A stretch of DNA of 64,000 nucleotides, from NCBI GenBank assembly GCA_015039365.1, contig WION01000008.1, forward strand, positions 1 through 64,000. The letters run 5' to 3'. Below are positions 28,475-38,549 of this stretch, piece by piece. Positions within the stretch are counted from its first letter, which is position 1. Every line of letters begins with the position of its first letter. The translations under genes were made by a program, and so were the position numbers. Source of the DNA: Amanita rubescens. Lineage: Eukaryota; Basidiomycota; Agaricomycetes; Agaricales; Amanitaceae. Below the pieces are notes generated by a model, which did no database searches, was not told where the DNA came from, and worked only from the letters and a program-made list of their open reading frames with translations.

Positions 28475-29299
28475 TCATCCTCGACCACGTACTTGTTGCC
28501 ATGGTTGCTGCTGTTGTTGCAACGTATTAGCTGTCGCGGCAGATTCAGGGTGCCTTCGGCGCCACTCATTCTGAATTAAGGGAAGTATCCCTTGGATCGT
28601 AAGATCCGATGGTTCTGTTGTGGCTAGAACCACAGCGGCAAAATTGTCCCAATGACGGGGGACAGCTGAAAGTACAATCATTGCCTGTACATTTGCAGGC
28701 AATGTAATTCCGCTTGAGGCTAAGCGGTTTATTATGGCGAGGAGGTCGTTTAAGGATTGTGTGGGATCCTTTTTATCTTGGAATTTCCAATTTATTGCTA
28801 ATTGGAAATCATTGTAAATACCGGCAGACGTTGTCACACCGTATTGTTCTGCTAAGTTCTGCCATAGAACTCGGGCAGAAACTACATGTTCATTTATCTG
28901 CTGTATAGTAGCAGTACATTTCATGTTTATGGATCCGAGGATGCGATCATCCTCGACGACCCAATCATCAAAGGCCTTTTTGATAGCCTCTGCATCATCA
29001 ATCATCTGTTGAGTGATGGCGGTTTGTGCCGGTTGTGCCGGCATTGCGGGTATCGCATCTTCAGTTTCCGTTTCCGGAACTGCTGCTGTTGCTGGAACAG
29101 CTGGAACAAAGGCTTGAACCCCTGTATCCAGGTAAAATTGTTCCAACGGCGTTATCCGTCTTGGACGAACATAATCGGTTTTTAGGTACTGATATAAACC
29201 TTTGGTTTGTAATAGGAAACGCATCATGCGTTCCCATTCTTTATAGTTAGTTCCATTCAAAACGGGAATGGAACTAGGAATCGTCAAGTCATTAGACAT
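28475..29299 (-). CDS. Copia A1 gag
   Basis: Capsid-type Gag of the UBN2/copia family: TNYKEWERMMRFLLQTKGLY, ILGSINMKCTATIQQINEHV, LWQNLAEQYGVTTSAGIYND, LINRL-type helices and SAVPRHWDNFAAVVLATT. It ends at a TGA (28477-28475) within an Arg-Gly-rich tail (RGRG-stop-GRARGRGAGRGRGG). No C-x2-C-x4-H-x4-C knuckle is present; the RG-rich tail probably binds RNA instead. The frame continues without shift into pol. Confidence 0.9.
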   Translation of the reverse strand: MSNDLTIPSSIPVLNGTNYKEWERMMRFLLQTKGLYQYLKTDYVRPRRITPLEQFYLDTGVQAFVPAVPATAAVPETETEDAIPAMPAQPAQTAITQQMIDDAEAIKKAFDDWVVEDDRILGSINMKCTATIQQINEHVVSARVLWQNLAEQYGVTTSAGIYNDFQLAINWKFQDKKDPTQSLNDLLAIINRLASSGITLPANVQAMIVLSAVPRHWDNFAAVVLATTEPSDLTIQGILPLIQNEWRRRHPESAATANTLQQQQQPWQQVRGRG

Positions 29300-29300
29300 G

Positions 29301-29852
29301 TTAGACGAGGAAGGCGGAAGTGATGATTATGATATAGGCGGATAAAAGATGCCAAAAGAAACGGAAGTTTCTTTGATTTTCGAGGTTTTTGACCTCTTGA
29401 TTATCTCTTTCGAGATTACGGCGTGTACGCCTATTTGCTATGTGTTGGGCTACTGAAGTGCCCCTGGGTGGAATCCAAAGATCTAAGGTGGGTGTAACAC
29501 CTTCTTCGATAGCTGCTTGTCGACGATGATGTATTATTTCGTCTTGCAAGGTACGACCGTTTCTGAGTCGCGCGGCTAGGAAGTGATCTCTTCGATCGTG
29601 AACTGTGACAGGTCCACAAGTTGTGACACCGAATCTGGTATCAGAGTTGACAACACGAACTATTGTCCTAGAATAGGACGAAGATGGAATTGGTGCCGGT
29701 GTATCAATAAAAGTCCGGTCCCCTAGAATTAAGGGAAACGGTGGGATTGGAGCGTCGTAAGAAGGAGGTAATCTCCGGGCAGGAGGAAATGATTCTCCTT
29801 CGGCTTCGTAAACTGGTAGCGGAGTACTAGTTTCGGAATCCAGTTTTCTTTC
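29301..29852 (-). CDS. Copia A1 pre-gag protein with C-terminal hydrophobic anchor
   Basis: Open frame of about 183 residues ending one base before the gag ATG (TAA-C-ATG). Visible features are STPLPVYEAEGESF near the start, Pro-rich middle, Arg-rich RRTRRNLERDNQEVKNLE, then FWHLLSAYIIIITSAFLV at the very end, a typical tail anchor. The left edge is the position of a plausible splice acceptor (CTCTTTTAG at 29861-29853), so the first codon may lie in an upstream exon; no in-frame ATG is certain. Copia B has a protein of similar size, position and layout (47953-48516). Function unknown; not a standard copia gene. Confidence 0.6.
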   Translation of the reverse strand, partial: ERKLDSETSTPLPVYEAEGESFPPARRLPPSYDAPIPPFPLILGDRTFIDTPAPIPSSSYSRTIVRVVNSDTRFGVTTCGPVTVHDRRDHFLAARLRNGRTLQDEIIHHRRQAAIEEGVTPTLDLWIPPRGTSVAQHIANRRTRRNLERDNQEVKNLENQRNFRFFWHLLSAYIIIITSAFLV

Positions 29853-30164
29853 CTAAAAGAGAATTTAATGAGCTTAAAGCTTAATTAAAGCTAAAAGTCT
29901 AATTCGTCTTTATTAAGTTACCAGGGTGCCATAGACTAGAATGTCAGACTATATAGAGTTCCTCGGTTACGAGTACAGTCCATATTCGGTTAAACCAACC
30001 GACCCTGAGTAACTTAGTTACAAGCCGAGCTTTGATAAAGCTCAGGTCCACAGGTCCACTCGGTCTTGAAAGCTCGGATAATCCCTGAATGCTGTAAATG
30101 ACATGCAAAGTCAATCGCTGGCTCAAGCGCTCTTGGGCGAACCACGGTTTTATCCGTTGCGATT

Positions 30165-30737
30165 GTAAATAGAAATAATGTCTGGTCCATAAACCCCCCA
30201 GACCATTATATAAGCACGACCGGTAATCAATATGAAACTTCTAAATGGGATTATGGGATCACCATAGAGCCCAAACTTAGAATGATCCTAACGATCATTC
30301 CGACTAAAGGAGTCCCTAAGGGCGCATCCTTAATAGACTGCGTGTACCACCCTCAATGAGGTGTCAGCACGTCCTTTATACTAGAAGTTTCTATATACGA
30401 GCCATATTGTATTATAAAGCCACTAGGGGCTTATGATGTTATATCGTGCATGAATACCCCAGTCACATCACAGAGGGCAAGTATAACTCTGTGGGGGCCG
30501 ACGTTGCCATGCCAGCGTCGAGAAACATAGGTAGTACCCTTATCCCTGGGTGTCTAGGAGATCCCCCTAAAGCCCTAGGGTCCGGGCACATGTCATTAGC
30601 GCATATGCCATATCAAGGATTAGTAATATCAAGATGATAAGACCATATCAGGCTCGCTGCGATACTATACCAGTGGGACATCATGTCAGATGACGAGCAA
30701 GCGAGCGGCGATGTGGGTCCTGGCAATATCGACGGCG
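30165..30737 (-). ncRNA. Conserved leader RNA of copia A1
   Basis: Untranslated leader between primer-binding site and pre-gag. It is strongly similar to the leader of copia A2 (31943-32552) and, in blocks, to that of the otherwise diverged copia B (47133-47690). Hairpins: 30499-30520 (CGACG stem, loop CTGGCATGGCAA), 30280-30300 (GAATGATC/GATCATTC) and 30417-30432 (AAGCC/GGCTT). Likely roles, by analogy with other retroelements, are packaging, dimerisation or translation control; not shown here. Confidence 0.6.
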
Positions 30738-30749
30738 GGGCCCATAACC
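30738..30749 (-). promoter_or_regulatory. Primer-binding site of copia A1 (initiator tRNA-Met anticodon arm)
   Basis: Directly after the 5' LTR the element reads GGTTATGGGCCC, the complement of GGGCCCATAACC in the anticodon arm of eukaryotic initiator tRNA-Met. This is the internal (half-tRNA) priming known for Drosophila copia, not priming at the tRNA 3' end. Confidence 0.85.
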
Positions 30750-31222
30750 TGACGAAGAAGACAGGTCTACGCGAGAGCGTGTCTACAGCATGAGCAGGTG
30801 CAATAGCTTACCTATTGCGATATGATCTTAGCACTACCCTTCGGCGTAGTAGTGATAGTAAGAGGAAGAGAATGGATTGTCCTATTCTACGATACAGGAC
30901 AGGTTTATATACTAAGAGAGAACAAATATGTGTCTACATATGTGTAAGCGTATAGTATAGATGAGAAGATATGGCGTGCTAAGCACACCATAAGGTGCAA
31001 TCATGAGTCTATCATGATGTCACTATGATATCATAATGAGTTCATTATGATGTCACTATGATATCATAATGAGTTCATTATGATGTCACTATGATATCAT
31101 AATGAGTTCATTATGATGTCATCTCTATGTCATACATAAAGGATGACACGAGCGATATGAGTAACATTGATTGTAGTCAATCAGTAGTTAATCATTCTAT
31201 AAATATAATTCTATATTTAACA
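30750..31222 (-). repeat. Copia A1 5' LTR
   Basis: 473-bp LTR with a TATA-like segment (tatatac) near 30905. It holds three tandem copies of a 33-bp unit where the 3' LTR has one, accounting exactly for the 66-bp length difference. Confidence 0.93.
31014..31112. repeat. 33-bp tandem repeat (three copies) in LTR
   Basis: Three uninterrupted copies of a 33-bp unit built from TCACTATGATATCATAATGA plus GTTCATTATGATG. The unit itself contains the palindromic cores ATGATATCAT and TCATTATGA. Confidence 0.9.
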
Positions 31223-31227
31223 TCAAT
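31223..31227. repeat. Target-site duplication of copia A1 (right copy)
   Basis: TCAAT, identical to 23019-23023. Confidence 0.9.
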
Positions 31228-31350
31228 GACTGATGATCGGGGATTTGGCCTCCTGCGGCAGATAATGATGGCGATGACGACAATAGTCATAGTGGGTGGA
31301 GTGGTGAGATGATGACAAGGGATGGTGGTGACGATAATGAGGGACAATGT

Positions 31351-31520
31351 GTTACGTTTGTTTGTTCACTGATAAGTCAAGCCTATCAGGTACCGTAGGT
31401 TCCTCAAGGGAGTTCTGGCACTTAAGAACGTTCAAAGATTAAGAGTGTTATCGGATAAGTCCTCAAGGGAGCTTAGACAATAACAAGACAGATTTTGACT
31501 GTTAAAACTAGACTGAGGTC
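31351..31520 (-). repeat. Fragment of a gypsy-type LTR (C-LTR family)
   Basis: About 170 bp matching, in reverse, the end of the LTR at 63365-63780: it begins with the reverse of ...CGTAACA and runs to GACTGAGGTC, where copia A2 starts. Copia A2 therefore inserted into an older LTR. Confidence 0.8.
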
Positions 31521-32552
31521 TGTTAAATATAGAATTATATTTATAGAATGATTAACTACTGATTGACTACAATCAATGTTACTCATATCGCTCATGTCAT
31601 CCTTTATGTATGACATAGAGATGACATCATAATGACTTCATTATGATATCATAGTGACATCATGATAGACTCATGATCGCACCTTATGGTGTGCTTAGCA
31701 TACCATATCTTCCCATCTATACTATACGCTTACACATATGTAGACACATATTTGTTCTCTCTTAGTATATAAACCTGTCCTGTATTGTAGAATAGGACAA
31801 TCCATTCTCTTCCTCTTACTATCACTACTACGCTGAAGGGTAGTGCTAAGATCATACTATTGCAATAGGTAAGCTATTGCACCTGCTCATGCTGTGGACA
31901 CACTCTCGTGTAGACCTGTCTTCTTCGTCAGGTTATGAGCCCCGCCATCGATATTGCCAGGACCCACATCGCCGCTCGTCGCTCACTGCTTGACATGATG
32001 TCCCACTGGTATAGTATCGCAGTGAGCCTGATATGGTCTTATCATCTTGATACCACTGATCCTTGATATGGCATATGTGCTAATGACATGCACCCAGACC
32101 CTAGGGCTTTAGGGGGATCTCCTAGACACCCAGGGATAAGGGTACTTCCTATGTTTTTCGACGCTGGCATGGCAACGTCAACCCCCATGGTGTTTCCTGC
32201 TTGCGCACCATGATGTGACTGGGGTATTATTATTAAGCACGCTATACCATCATAAGCCCCTAGAGGCTTTAGAATACAATATGGCTTGTAAATAACAACT
32301 TCTAGTATAAACGATGTGCTGACACCTCATTGTGGGTGGTACAAGCAATCGATTAAGGATGCGCCCTTAGGGACTCCTTTAGTCGGAATGATCGATAGGA
32401 TCATTCTAAGTTTGGGCTCTATGGTGATCCCATAATCCCATTTAGAAGTTTCATATTGATTACTGGTTGTGCTTACATAATGGTCTGGGGGGTTTGCAGA
32501 CCAGACATTATTTCTATTTACAATCGCAACAGGTAAAACCGTGGTTCGCCCA
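31521..32552 (+). mobile_element. Copia A2: 5' LTR plus leader, truncated
   Basis: LTR 31521-31930 (TGTTAAAT...TTCGTCA), primer site GGTTATGAGCCC at 31931 (one mismatch to the A1 site) and about 610 bp of leader. Homology to A1 stops at 32552, where a different sequence starting TGTCATGAATACTC begins, so the rest of the element is missing or displaced. Confidence 0.85.
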
Positions 32553-33646
32553 AGATGTCATGAATACTCTAACTTTTATTTTCCTCTGTTTTATTTCCAA
32601 CTTGCTGACTAATCAGGTCACGTGACATCGGCCCTTGCCTGGCTGACTAAGCTTACTAAGCAGTCACGTGATCAGACCGGTCTCCAAGTTATTTATATCT
32701 TATGACACATAATGACTGCACAGCTATTGATAGCCTGCTGCGCTTCACACCTTATCGTCGAATAGCATATTAGCTGTAGATAAGGCTTGTAGTATATAAG
32801 ACCTGCAATAGACACCCAGAGACTCCAGTCGAGTTCTCTTGGGGTTTCCTCCTCATTAACCTCCACCCTCTCCTTGTCGTCTTCTACGGTGCCCTCCTTA
32901 CCCTTACTCTAGGGTTTGTAGGAGTGGTCCCAACAGTAGAACTTGACTCTCTTCGGCGTCACACTACACAACCACAACATACCTCTTGGCACCACGCTGC
33001 ACCCCTCCTCTTAACTTTACACCCGGACGCTCCCTTCTCCAATGACCTCAACAGGCCATATTATGACTCCGTCCACTGGATGTACAAGGGAACCAGAGTG
33101 GTAGCAACTCCATACCGCTTGCCACAACACGTGGCACCCGTACGTAAAAGAGAATACAAAAGCACTCAGATTCACAGGGCTGATTACCGGGTAGACTCTG
33201 CGTCACCCAGAAAGGCAAACGCGAACCAGGGTAGACAGGCTTGTCCCCCCAGTAGTGTTGAGAGCTTAGTTGACTCAGACGGTTTCATGCGTGTCACATG
33301 TGGCAAGAAGAATTTGCCTAAGGCCCAGACCGAAACTGTGCGCTGAAACACTGCAATGTGCTCTGGGTTGTACCCAGCACTGCAGGTGCCATGCACAATA
33401 GTGCACAGACTTAAGCTAAGGCTGATCTGAGGGGAAGGGGACTCCGATTCTCGTTTGTAGCTATTGTATACGACTACATGTGACATGTACTTATAGTAAC
33501 TACCATGCGCTTACCATGCGCTTGTGGTCCGACATAATCCGACATATTCCCACGCATCCGACGTACTCCGACAAATTCCCACGCATCGGATCGAAGCGGA
33601 TTGAAAGCGGACGGAAGCGGACAGAAAGCGGATTGAAGGATGATCA
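32553..33646 (+). mobile_element. 5' part of gypsy-like element E (candidate LTR and leader)
   Basis: Starts abruptly with TGTCATGAATACTC after copia A2. It has a TATA-like segment (gtatataagacc) near 32790 and, at 32925, TGGTCCCAACAG, which could be a tRNA 3'-end primer site. I could not define the right LTR edge because no second LTR is in the window. Near 33580-33640 there is a short degenerate repeat of the type AAGCGGA(C/T). It leads into the E gag frame. Confidence 0.5.
32924..33346 (+). other. Unassigned open frame in element E leader
   Basis: 140 codons starting GTG (no ATG at the start), overlapping the candidate primer-binding site. The product is Arg/Thr/His-rich without a motif I recognise. 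It may be a chance frame in the leader; listed because it is one of the few long frames here. Confidence 0.25.
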
Positions 33647-33925
33647 ATGGCGGACATCTTCAGAAAGCTTCGGAGCATGCTGCACACTGTAACAGGATTC
33701 CATCCGTTACAGCGCCCAGGTCATTCCACGACTGCTGCCATGCCCCCCACACGCTCTATCCCCACCATCAAGAAGCCGCGCCATTTTGATGGCACAGCTT
33801 CCAACGTCGCATGGGCAATTAACACTTCTTGCCCCAACTATCCAACAGGATTCACTAGATCCCACTCCCCATCCCCAATCAACGCGCCACGCGCCCTACC
33901 ACAAACAGACACTGACTCTTCCATA

Positions 33926-33933
33926 ATTGTAGT
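33926..33933. repeat. 8-bp target duplication of the hAT element (left)
   Basis: ATTGTAGT, identical to 39593-39600; 8 bp is the hAT hallmark. Confidence 0.93.
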
Positions 33934-36702
33934 TAGGAATTGGCTCGGGTTGGCCAAACCCGCACGGGTCACGGGTACGGGTGGGGGTCCGCACTCTGTA
34001 GACCTGCTCTCAAACCCGTACCCACATTGTGGGTTTGGGTAAGGCAGGAAAACCTGTGCCTGTACCCGCACCCATTGGAAGGGCTTGAATGGCATGGCAA
34101 GGCCGCCGCACCAAGGATCATAAACTAGTACGCAACAATGCTACCAATGCTACTTTAGTTGATCTCACCATTGCTACCGAAGCTAAGTTAGTTGTTGTGA
34201 TTAGCCATTTGAGCTCCACGTTTGACGCTAAATTGCAACGAAAGAAGATTAGTATGCATTGCCGCCTTGCCACCTCGTGAATAAATACAAATCTTAGTCT
34301 GAAACATATGTTAGCAATCTTGACTCCTGAGGGCTTGGTGAAACAACAAACTATCCTTGCGAAAATATAAGAGATGAAATGCTGTTCGCAATCTGTACAA
34401 CCTACCTTCACCATGAGCCCAAACATCACCGGCAAACGAGTCCCAATTTTGACGGAAAGGGCTAATGCTGCGATAGCGAGCTCTAGAAAACGCCGTTTGT
34501 CATTGTCGTCTCAGGAAGGGACTGATGATATCCCTAGACAGCGTGCGCACACCAGTGACACTTCACCAGCAATGGTGACCACCGCCAATGACTCGAATTT
34601 GCCACCAACCACGCCTGCCAATGCTCCACCTCATGCTGCGGAGGCTCCCGAGGGTACCCATGAAGCTGAAGGGGATGCAGATGAGACCGTCAGCATGGTG
34701 GACTCAGATATGTCCAATTCAAGTTCTGTACCTGCCACAGCTAGCCGTGAGACACCTGAGGTACAGCTTAGTATGTTATTGAAGTCCTGCATGATTTAGG
34801 AGTATGTTAATCAGTTGTTTAGAACGTTTACAGAAAGAATGGCATGCACCGGTATACACATTCTTCCAACCAACGCCGAAAATTGTTGAATTAAACAAGC
34901 GGCTCGCCCACGAGTTCAAGTGCATTGGCTGAGGGTGCAAGGCTACAATACGCCAATTCCTTGACAAGAAAGATGTGTACTCGACCAGTAACATGCGAAA
35001 GCATGTGAGGGCGTGCTGGGGCGCCGACATCCTGACCACAGCCGAGAGCGTGAAGAATCTTGAGGAGGTCCGTGATAAGATTGTGAAGGATATTCTGCGA
35101 AATGGGAGTATCACAGCAGCATTTGAGCAAAAAAAGGTTGTTACATACTCTAACCGGCAACACTCAAAGGCCGAAATAAGGTATGAGCTGTCTTCATACT
35201 TTGTTGAGCGAATATTGATGTCACGGTGGAAGAGTGGAAATGGTACGTTGGGTTTGCAAAGATCTACAGCCTTTTCAGATCGTGAAGGATCGAGGCTTTC
35301 AGTGCCTCATGAAAACGGGCCGCCCTGAGATTTATATCCCCTTGCCTGAAACAATTTCTCGTGATGTCAGACTTATCTATGCTCGTACGCGCGAGAGGTT
35401 AGCCAAGATGCTACAGGAACATGAGGGAAAGCTTAGCTTTTTGACCGATGGATGGACTTCACCAAACCATCGGCCGTTCGTCGCATTCATGGTCCACCTG
35501 GAGCACAAGGGCTCGCCGTTAATGCTACCACTCGATATTGCCGAACTTGCCCAAGTAAGTCAGCGCAGTTCACTGTCGCATCACTCATTGCTCACCGGAT
35601 TCCAGTCCCATACAAGCATCGAACTCGCAACGGCATTTGCAACCGTTCTTGAGGAATTCAAGTTGACAGACAAGATTCTAGCAGTGACATGCGATAACGC
35701 AAGTAATAACAATGTCATGATCAGGGAGCTTGCTGAGTTGGTGCCTGGGTTCGAAGGAGAAGTAGGCAATACACGATGCTTCCTTCACGTCATCAATTTA
35801 GTTGCCAAGTCATTTATTCATCAGTTTGATGTGCACGGCGGTGAGGTTGACATCGATGATGAGCAGCAGGAACTTGCTGATGAAGCCGATATGGAAGACG
35901 TGTGCTCCGAAGCCGCAAAAGGGGATGAATCTGATGATGAGGATACAGCCTCCGATAACGATGATGGATTCATTGATGAGGTTGAAAAGATGGACGAGGT
36001 TGAGAAGGAGCTTCATGAACAGACGATAAGACCTCTCAAGGTCGTTCTCGTCAAGGTGAGCGTGCTACTAGTACCTGAGCCTCGTGTGACTTACTTCAAC
36101 CCCTATTCTTTCTTGCCAGCTTCGAAAGGTCTCCTTCAAGATCATCAATTCTACGACGATCCTGTTACCAGCGTGGAAGCAAATCCTGAAGGAGATGAAC
36201 GGTAAGGAGACCATCATACCACGGGATGTTGCAACACGGTGGAACTCGACTTACAATATGTTTGATTATTGCTTGAGGCATCGCGCAGCCATCAACAGGA
36301 TCACACAGAGGCGGGATTTAGGGCTGCGGAGATTTGAGCTGATGGACGAGGAATGGGACCTTGCCGAGCAGCTGCATGATAACTTGAAGGTACGTTTACA
36401 TGCAGCATCCACGCAGCGTGTGACTCACACCTTCATTGGACTTGTGCCGCTGCCGCTTTTACACCACAATCAAACCCTGCTGCACCTGCATGTCTATCAC
36501 AACCCGCTACACTTCCATCACCATCACGACAGATTTTGAAGGATGTGACACTTTTTTTCTCTCGTCCTATGCCCAACCTCGCCCACGTGATCCCTGCGAT
36601 GGATCACATCGATGAAGCTTTTACAATGGGCTCTCTCAACAAGTCCAAAGATCCGGCAATACGCGCTGGACTCTCCATCGCTAAGAAAACATTGAACCGG
36701 TA

Positions 36703-36710
36703 CTATCAAT
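36703..36710. repeat. Target duplication of element B1 (left)
   Basis: CTATCAAT; the right copy (38542-38549) is GTATCAAT, one mismatch. Confidence 0.8.
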
Positions 36711-36840
36711 TAGTGATGGAGGTTAAGTTATGTAACCGCAATTAACCGTAACTTAACTGAACCTAACTGCTCGACCAGTTAATTATCAGTTAAGGTTAGG
36801 CCCTTTCCCTAACCTTAACCGGACCGGTTATGACTGGTTA

Positions 36841-37859
36841 GTCATCAGGAAAATTCTGGTTTGGCTTATGCACTTTGGGGACTTAAAATGTCTTTCCTGC
36901 CTTAGTGATAAAAATGGCTAAGACCATCCTAAGACTCTAAGTGCATTAAGGTCATTGATTTTTACCTGATTTTTTCCAAGTCCAAGATAAGGCCATTGAC
37001 AATGGTCATGTCTTATATAAGTCTAAGTGTCTTTGTCAAGTCAAAATAAGTCACTAAGCTTGGCGTGGGAAAGTGAGAAAAATGCGAATACCTCATTAAC
37101 TAAGCCATTTTTGGCAATTCTGATTTTAGATTTGGGTTTTTCGACATCAAGAGCACCACTTTGATGTCACGTGATTATTACGTAATACGTTCCCACGATC
37201 AATATGGTCCGTGCGCATGACCGAGGTATATAAAGGAGGGCCTCTAGACCCCCTCCCATGCCCCAGGTGCCCAGGGACTTCTCATAAGGCATTAGTTAAG
37301 TTGTACTAAGTCAAGCTAGAAAGTAATTAAGTCAAAAGAGTAATAAGTTACTAAATAAGTAGTAATAAGTGTAAAAGTACTTAAAAATCAATGCCACTTT
37401 TTTTGACCTTATTTTTGGCCACTTAAGACAAGATAAGGATCATAAGACCATCACCTACCAAATAAGTGGCAAAAAGTGCTTGTAAGTCGAGCACCTGCAA
37501 AATAAGTTGCAGAAAGTGCAAATAAGTTGCAGAAAGTGCTTGTAAGTCATGCACCTGCAAAATAAGTTGCAGAAAGTGCAAATAAGTGGTAGAAAGTGCA
37601 AAATAAGTGGCAGAAAGTGCTTGTAAGCCAAGCACCTGTAAGTGGTGCCAGTAGGCTGGGTTTGGCTTCCAAAAGTCCCCAAAAATAAGTCAATTAAGTC
37701 AGCTTTTTTATTTTAAGGCTCTCAAAAGAGGGGGGGGGGTGCCTTATTTTACTTATATAAGTCAAAAATAAGTCCACAATTTGGTAACTTAAAAATTACT
37801 TATTTGTCTTATTTAAGTCAATAAGTCCTGATAAGGCAACCCAGAATTCTCCTGATTAG
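36841..37859. mobile_element. Non-autonomous element G nested in B1
   Basis: 1019 bp absent from B2 at the same place. Ends are inverted (GTCATCAGGAAAATTCTGG versus CTAATCAGGAGAATTCTGG) and flanked by TATGAC(T/C)GGTTA direct repeats, so the duplication is 9-12 bp. It is AT-rich, with AAGTCAATAAGT-type motifs and a tandem block at 37465-37632. Superfamily unassigned. Confidence 0.7.
37465..37632. repeat. Tandem repeat inside element G
   Basis: Degenerate repeats built on AAATAAGTTGCAGAAAGTGC with longer periods ending in TTGTAAGTC and GCACCTGC. Confidence 0.8.
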
Positions 37860-38541
37860 TATGACCGGTTAAATTGTGCAACCTTGTAGAGCTGGTCCTT
37901 AGCTTCATTTTGAGCCCTTATTCATGTAATTTGGCCCAGTGGTTCATGAGATATGAAGTATTTTGTGAAGGGATGTCAAAATTATTGTGTTTCTCATTAG
38001 CAATGTGGTCCATGACATGCAAAAAGCAATATACAATTAGTTTCTCATGTTCAATCTGCTAGCTATTTCCCTCACCACACTCAGAAACATAGTTCTCTGG
38101 GATGCTGATGAGGAGCAAAGTTTTGCATGGCTGTTGTGAGGCTCTAATTTGTATGCAATTTTCATTATGTTTATCATTCTGTATTGGACAATATACTTCT
38201 GACTTAGGCTGTTGGCATTTGGGACTTGTTTCTGACTTATATTGATCAGTTATGAGCATCATAGACAACATTGCTAATGGGAAACCAATCATCTTGACAT
38301 CACTCACAAAACACTTCATATCTCATGAACCACTGGTCCAAATTACATGAATAGGGGCTCAAAATGATGCTAATAACCTGCTCTACCAGATTACATAATT
38401 TTAATCGGTTATAACCGGTTATAACCGGTCATAACCGGTCCAGTTAAGGTTAAGGAAATTCTGGGTCATCAGTTAATTGATCAGTTACAGTTAATCAATT
38501 TTGGGGCAATTAACCGGACTTAACCTAACCTCACAACACTA

Positions 38542-38549
38542 GTATCAAT
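38542..38549. repeat. Target duplication of element B1 (right)
   Basis: GTATCAAT, see 36703-36710. Confidence 0.8.

Larger units (their letters stand above)
23024..31222 (-). mobile_element. Copia-type LTR retrotransposon A1, full length
   Basis: Complete Ty1/copia element of 8199 bp on the - strand, bounded by LTRs and a TCAAT target duplication. Order from its 5' end (right): LTR, primer-binding site, leader of about 0.9 kb, small pre-gag frame, gag, protease, integrase, RT, RNase H, purine tract, LTR. Integrase upstream of RT defines copia. Gag-pol is a single frame of 1949 codons (29299-23453) broken only by three TGA stops, with no frameshift. The LTRs are nearly identical except for tandem-repeat number, so it looks recent. 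Confidence 0.95.
36711..38541. mobile_element. Non-autonomous hAT-like element B1
   Basis: 1831 bp with TAGTG...CACTA ends, an 8-bp duplication (one mismatch) and no coding frame of note. The subterminal regions are full of TTAACC/TAACCGGT motifs in both orientations. Its central part is interrupted by element G. A second copy (B2) lies at 43605-45287 in the opposite orientation. Confidence 0.8.

Noticed and set aside
30738..30749. Piece of a tRNA-Met gene
   Set aside because: Only the anticodon-arm match is present, next to an LTR, in both copia families; it is a primer-binding site, not a tRNA gene.
31014..31112. CRISPR-like regular repeats
   Set aside because: The 33-bp units are directly contiguous with no spacers and lie in an LTR of a eukaryotic element; they are a minisatellite.
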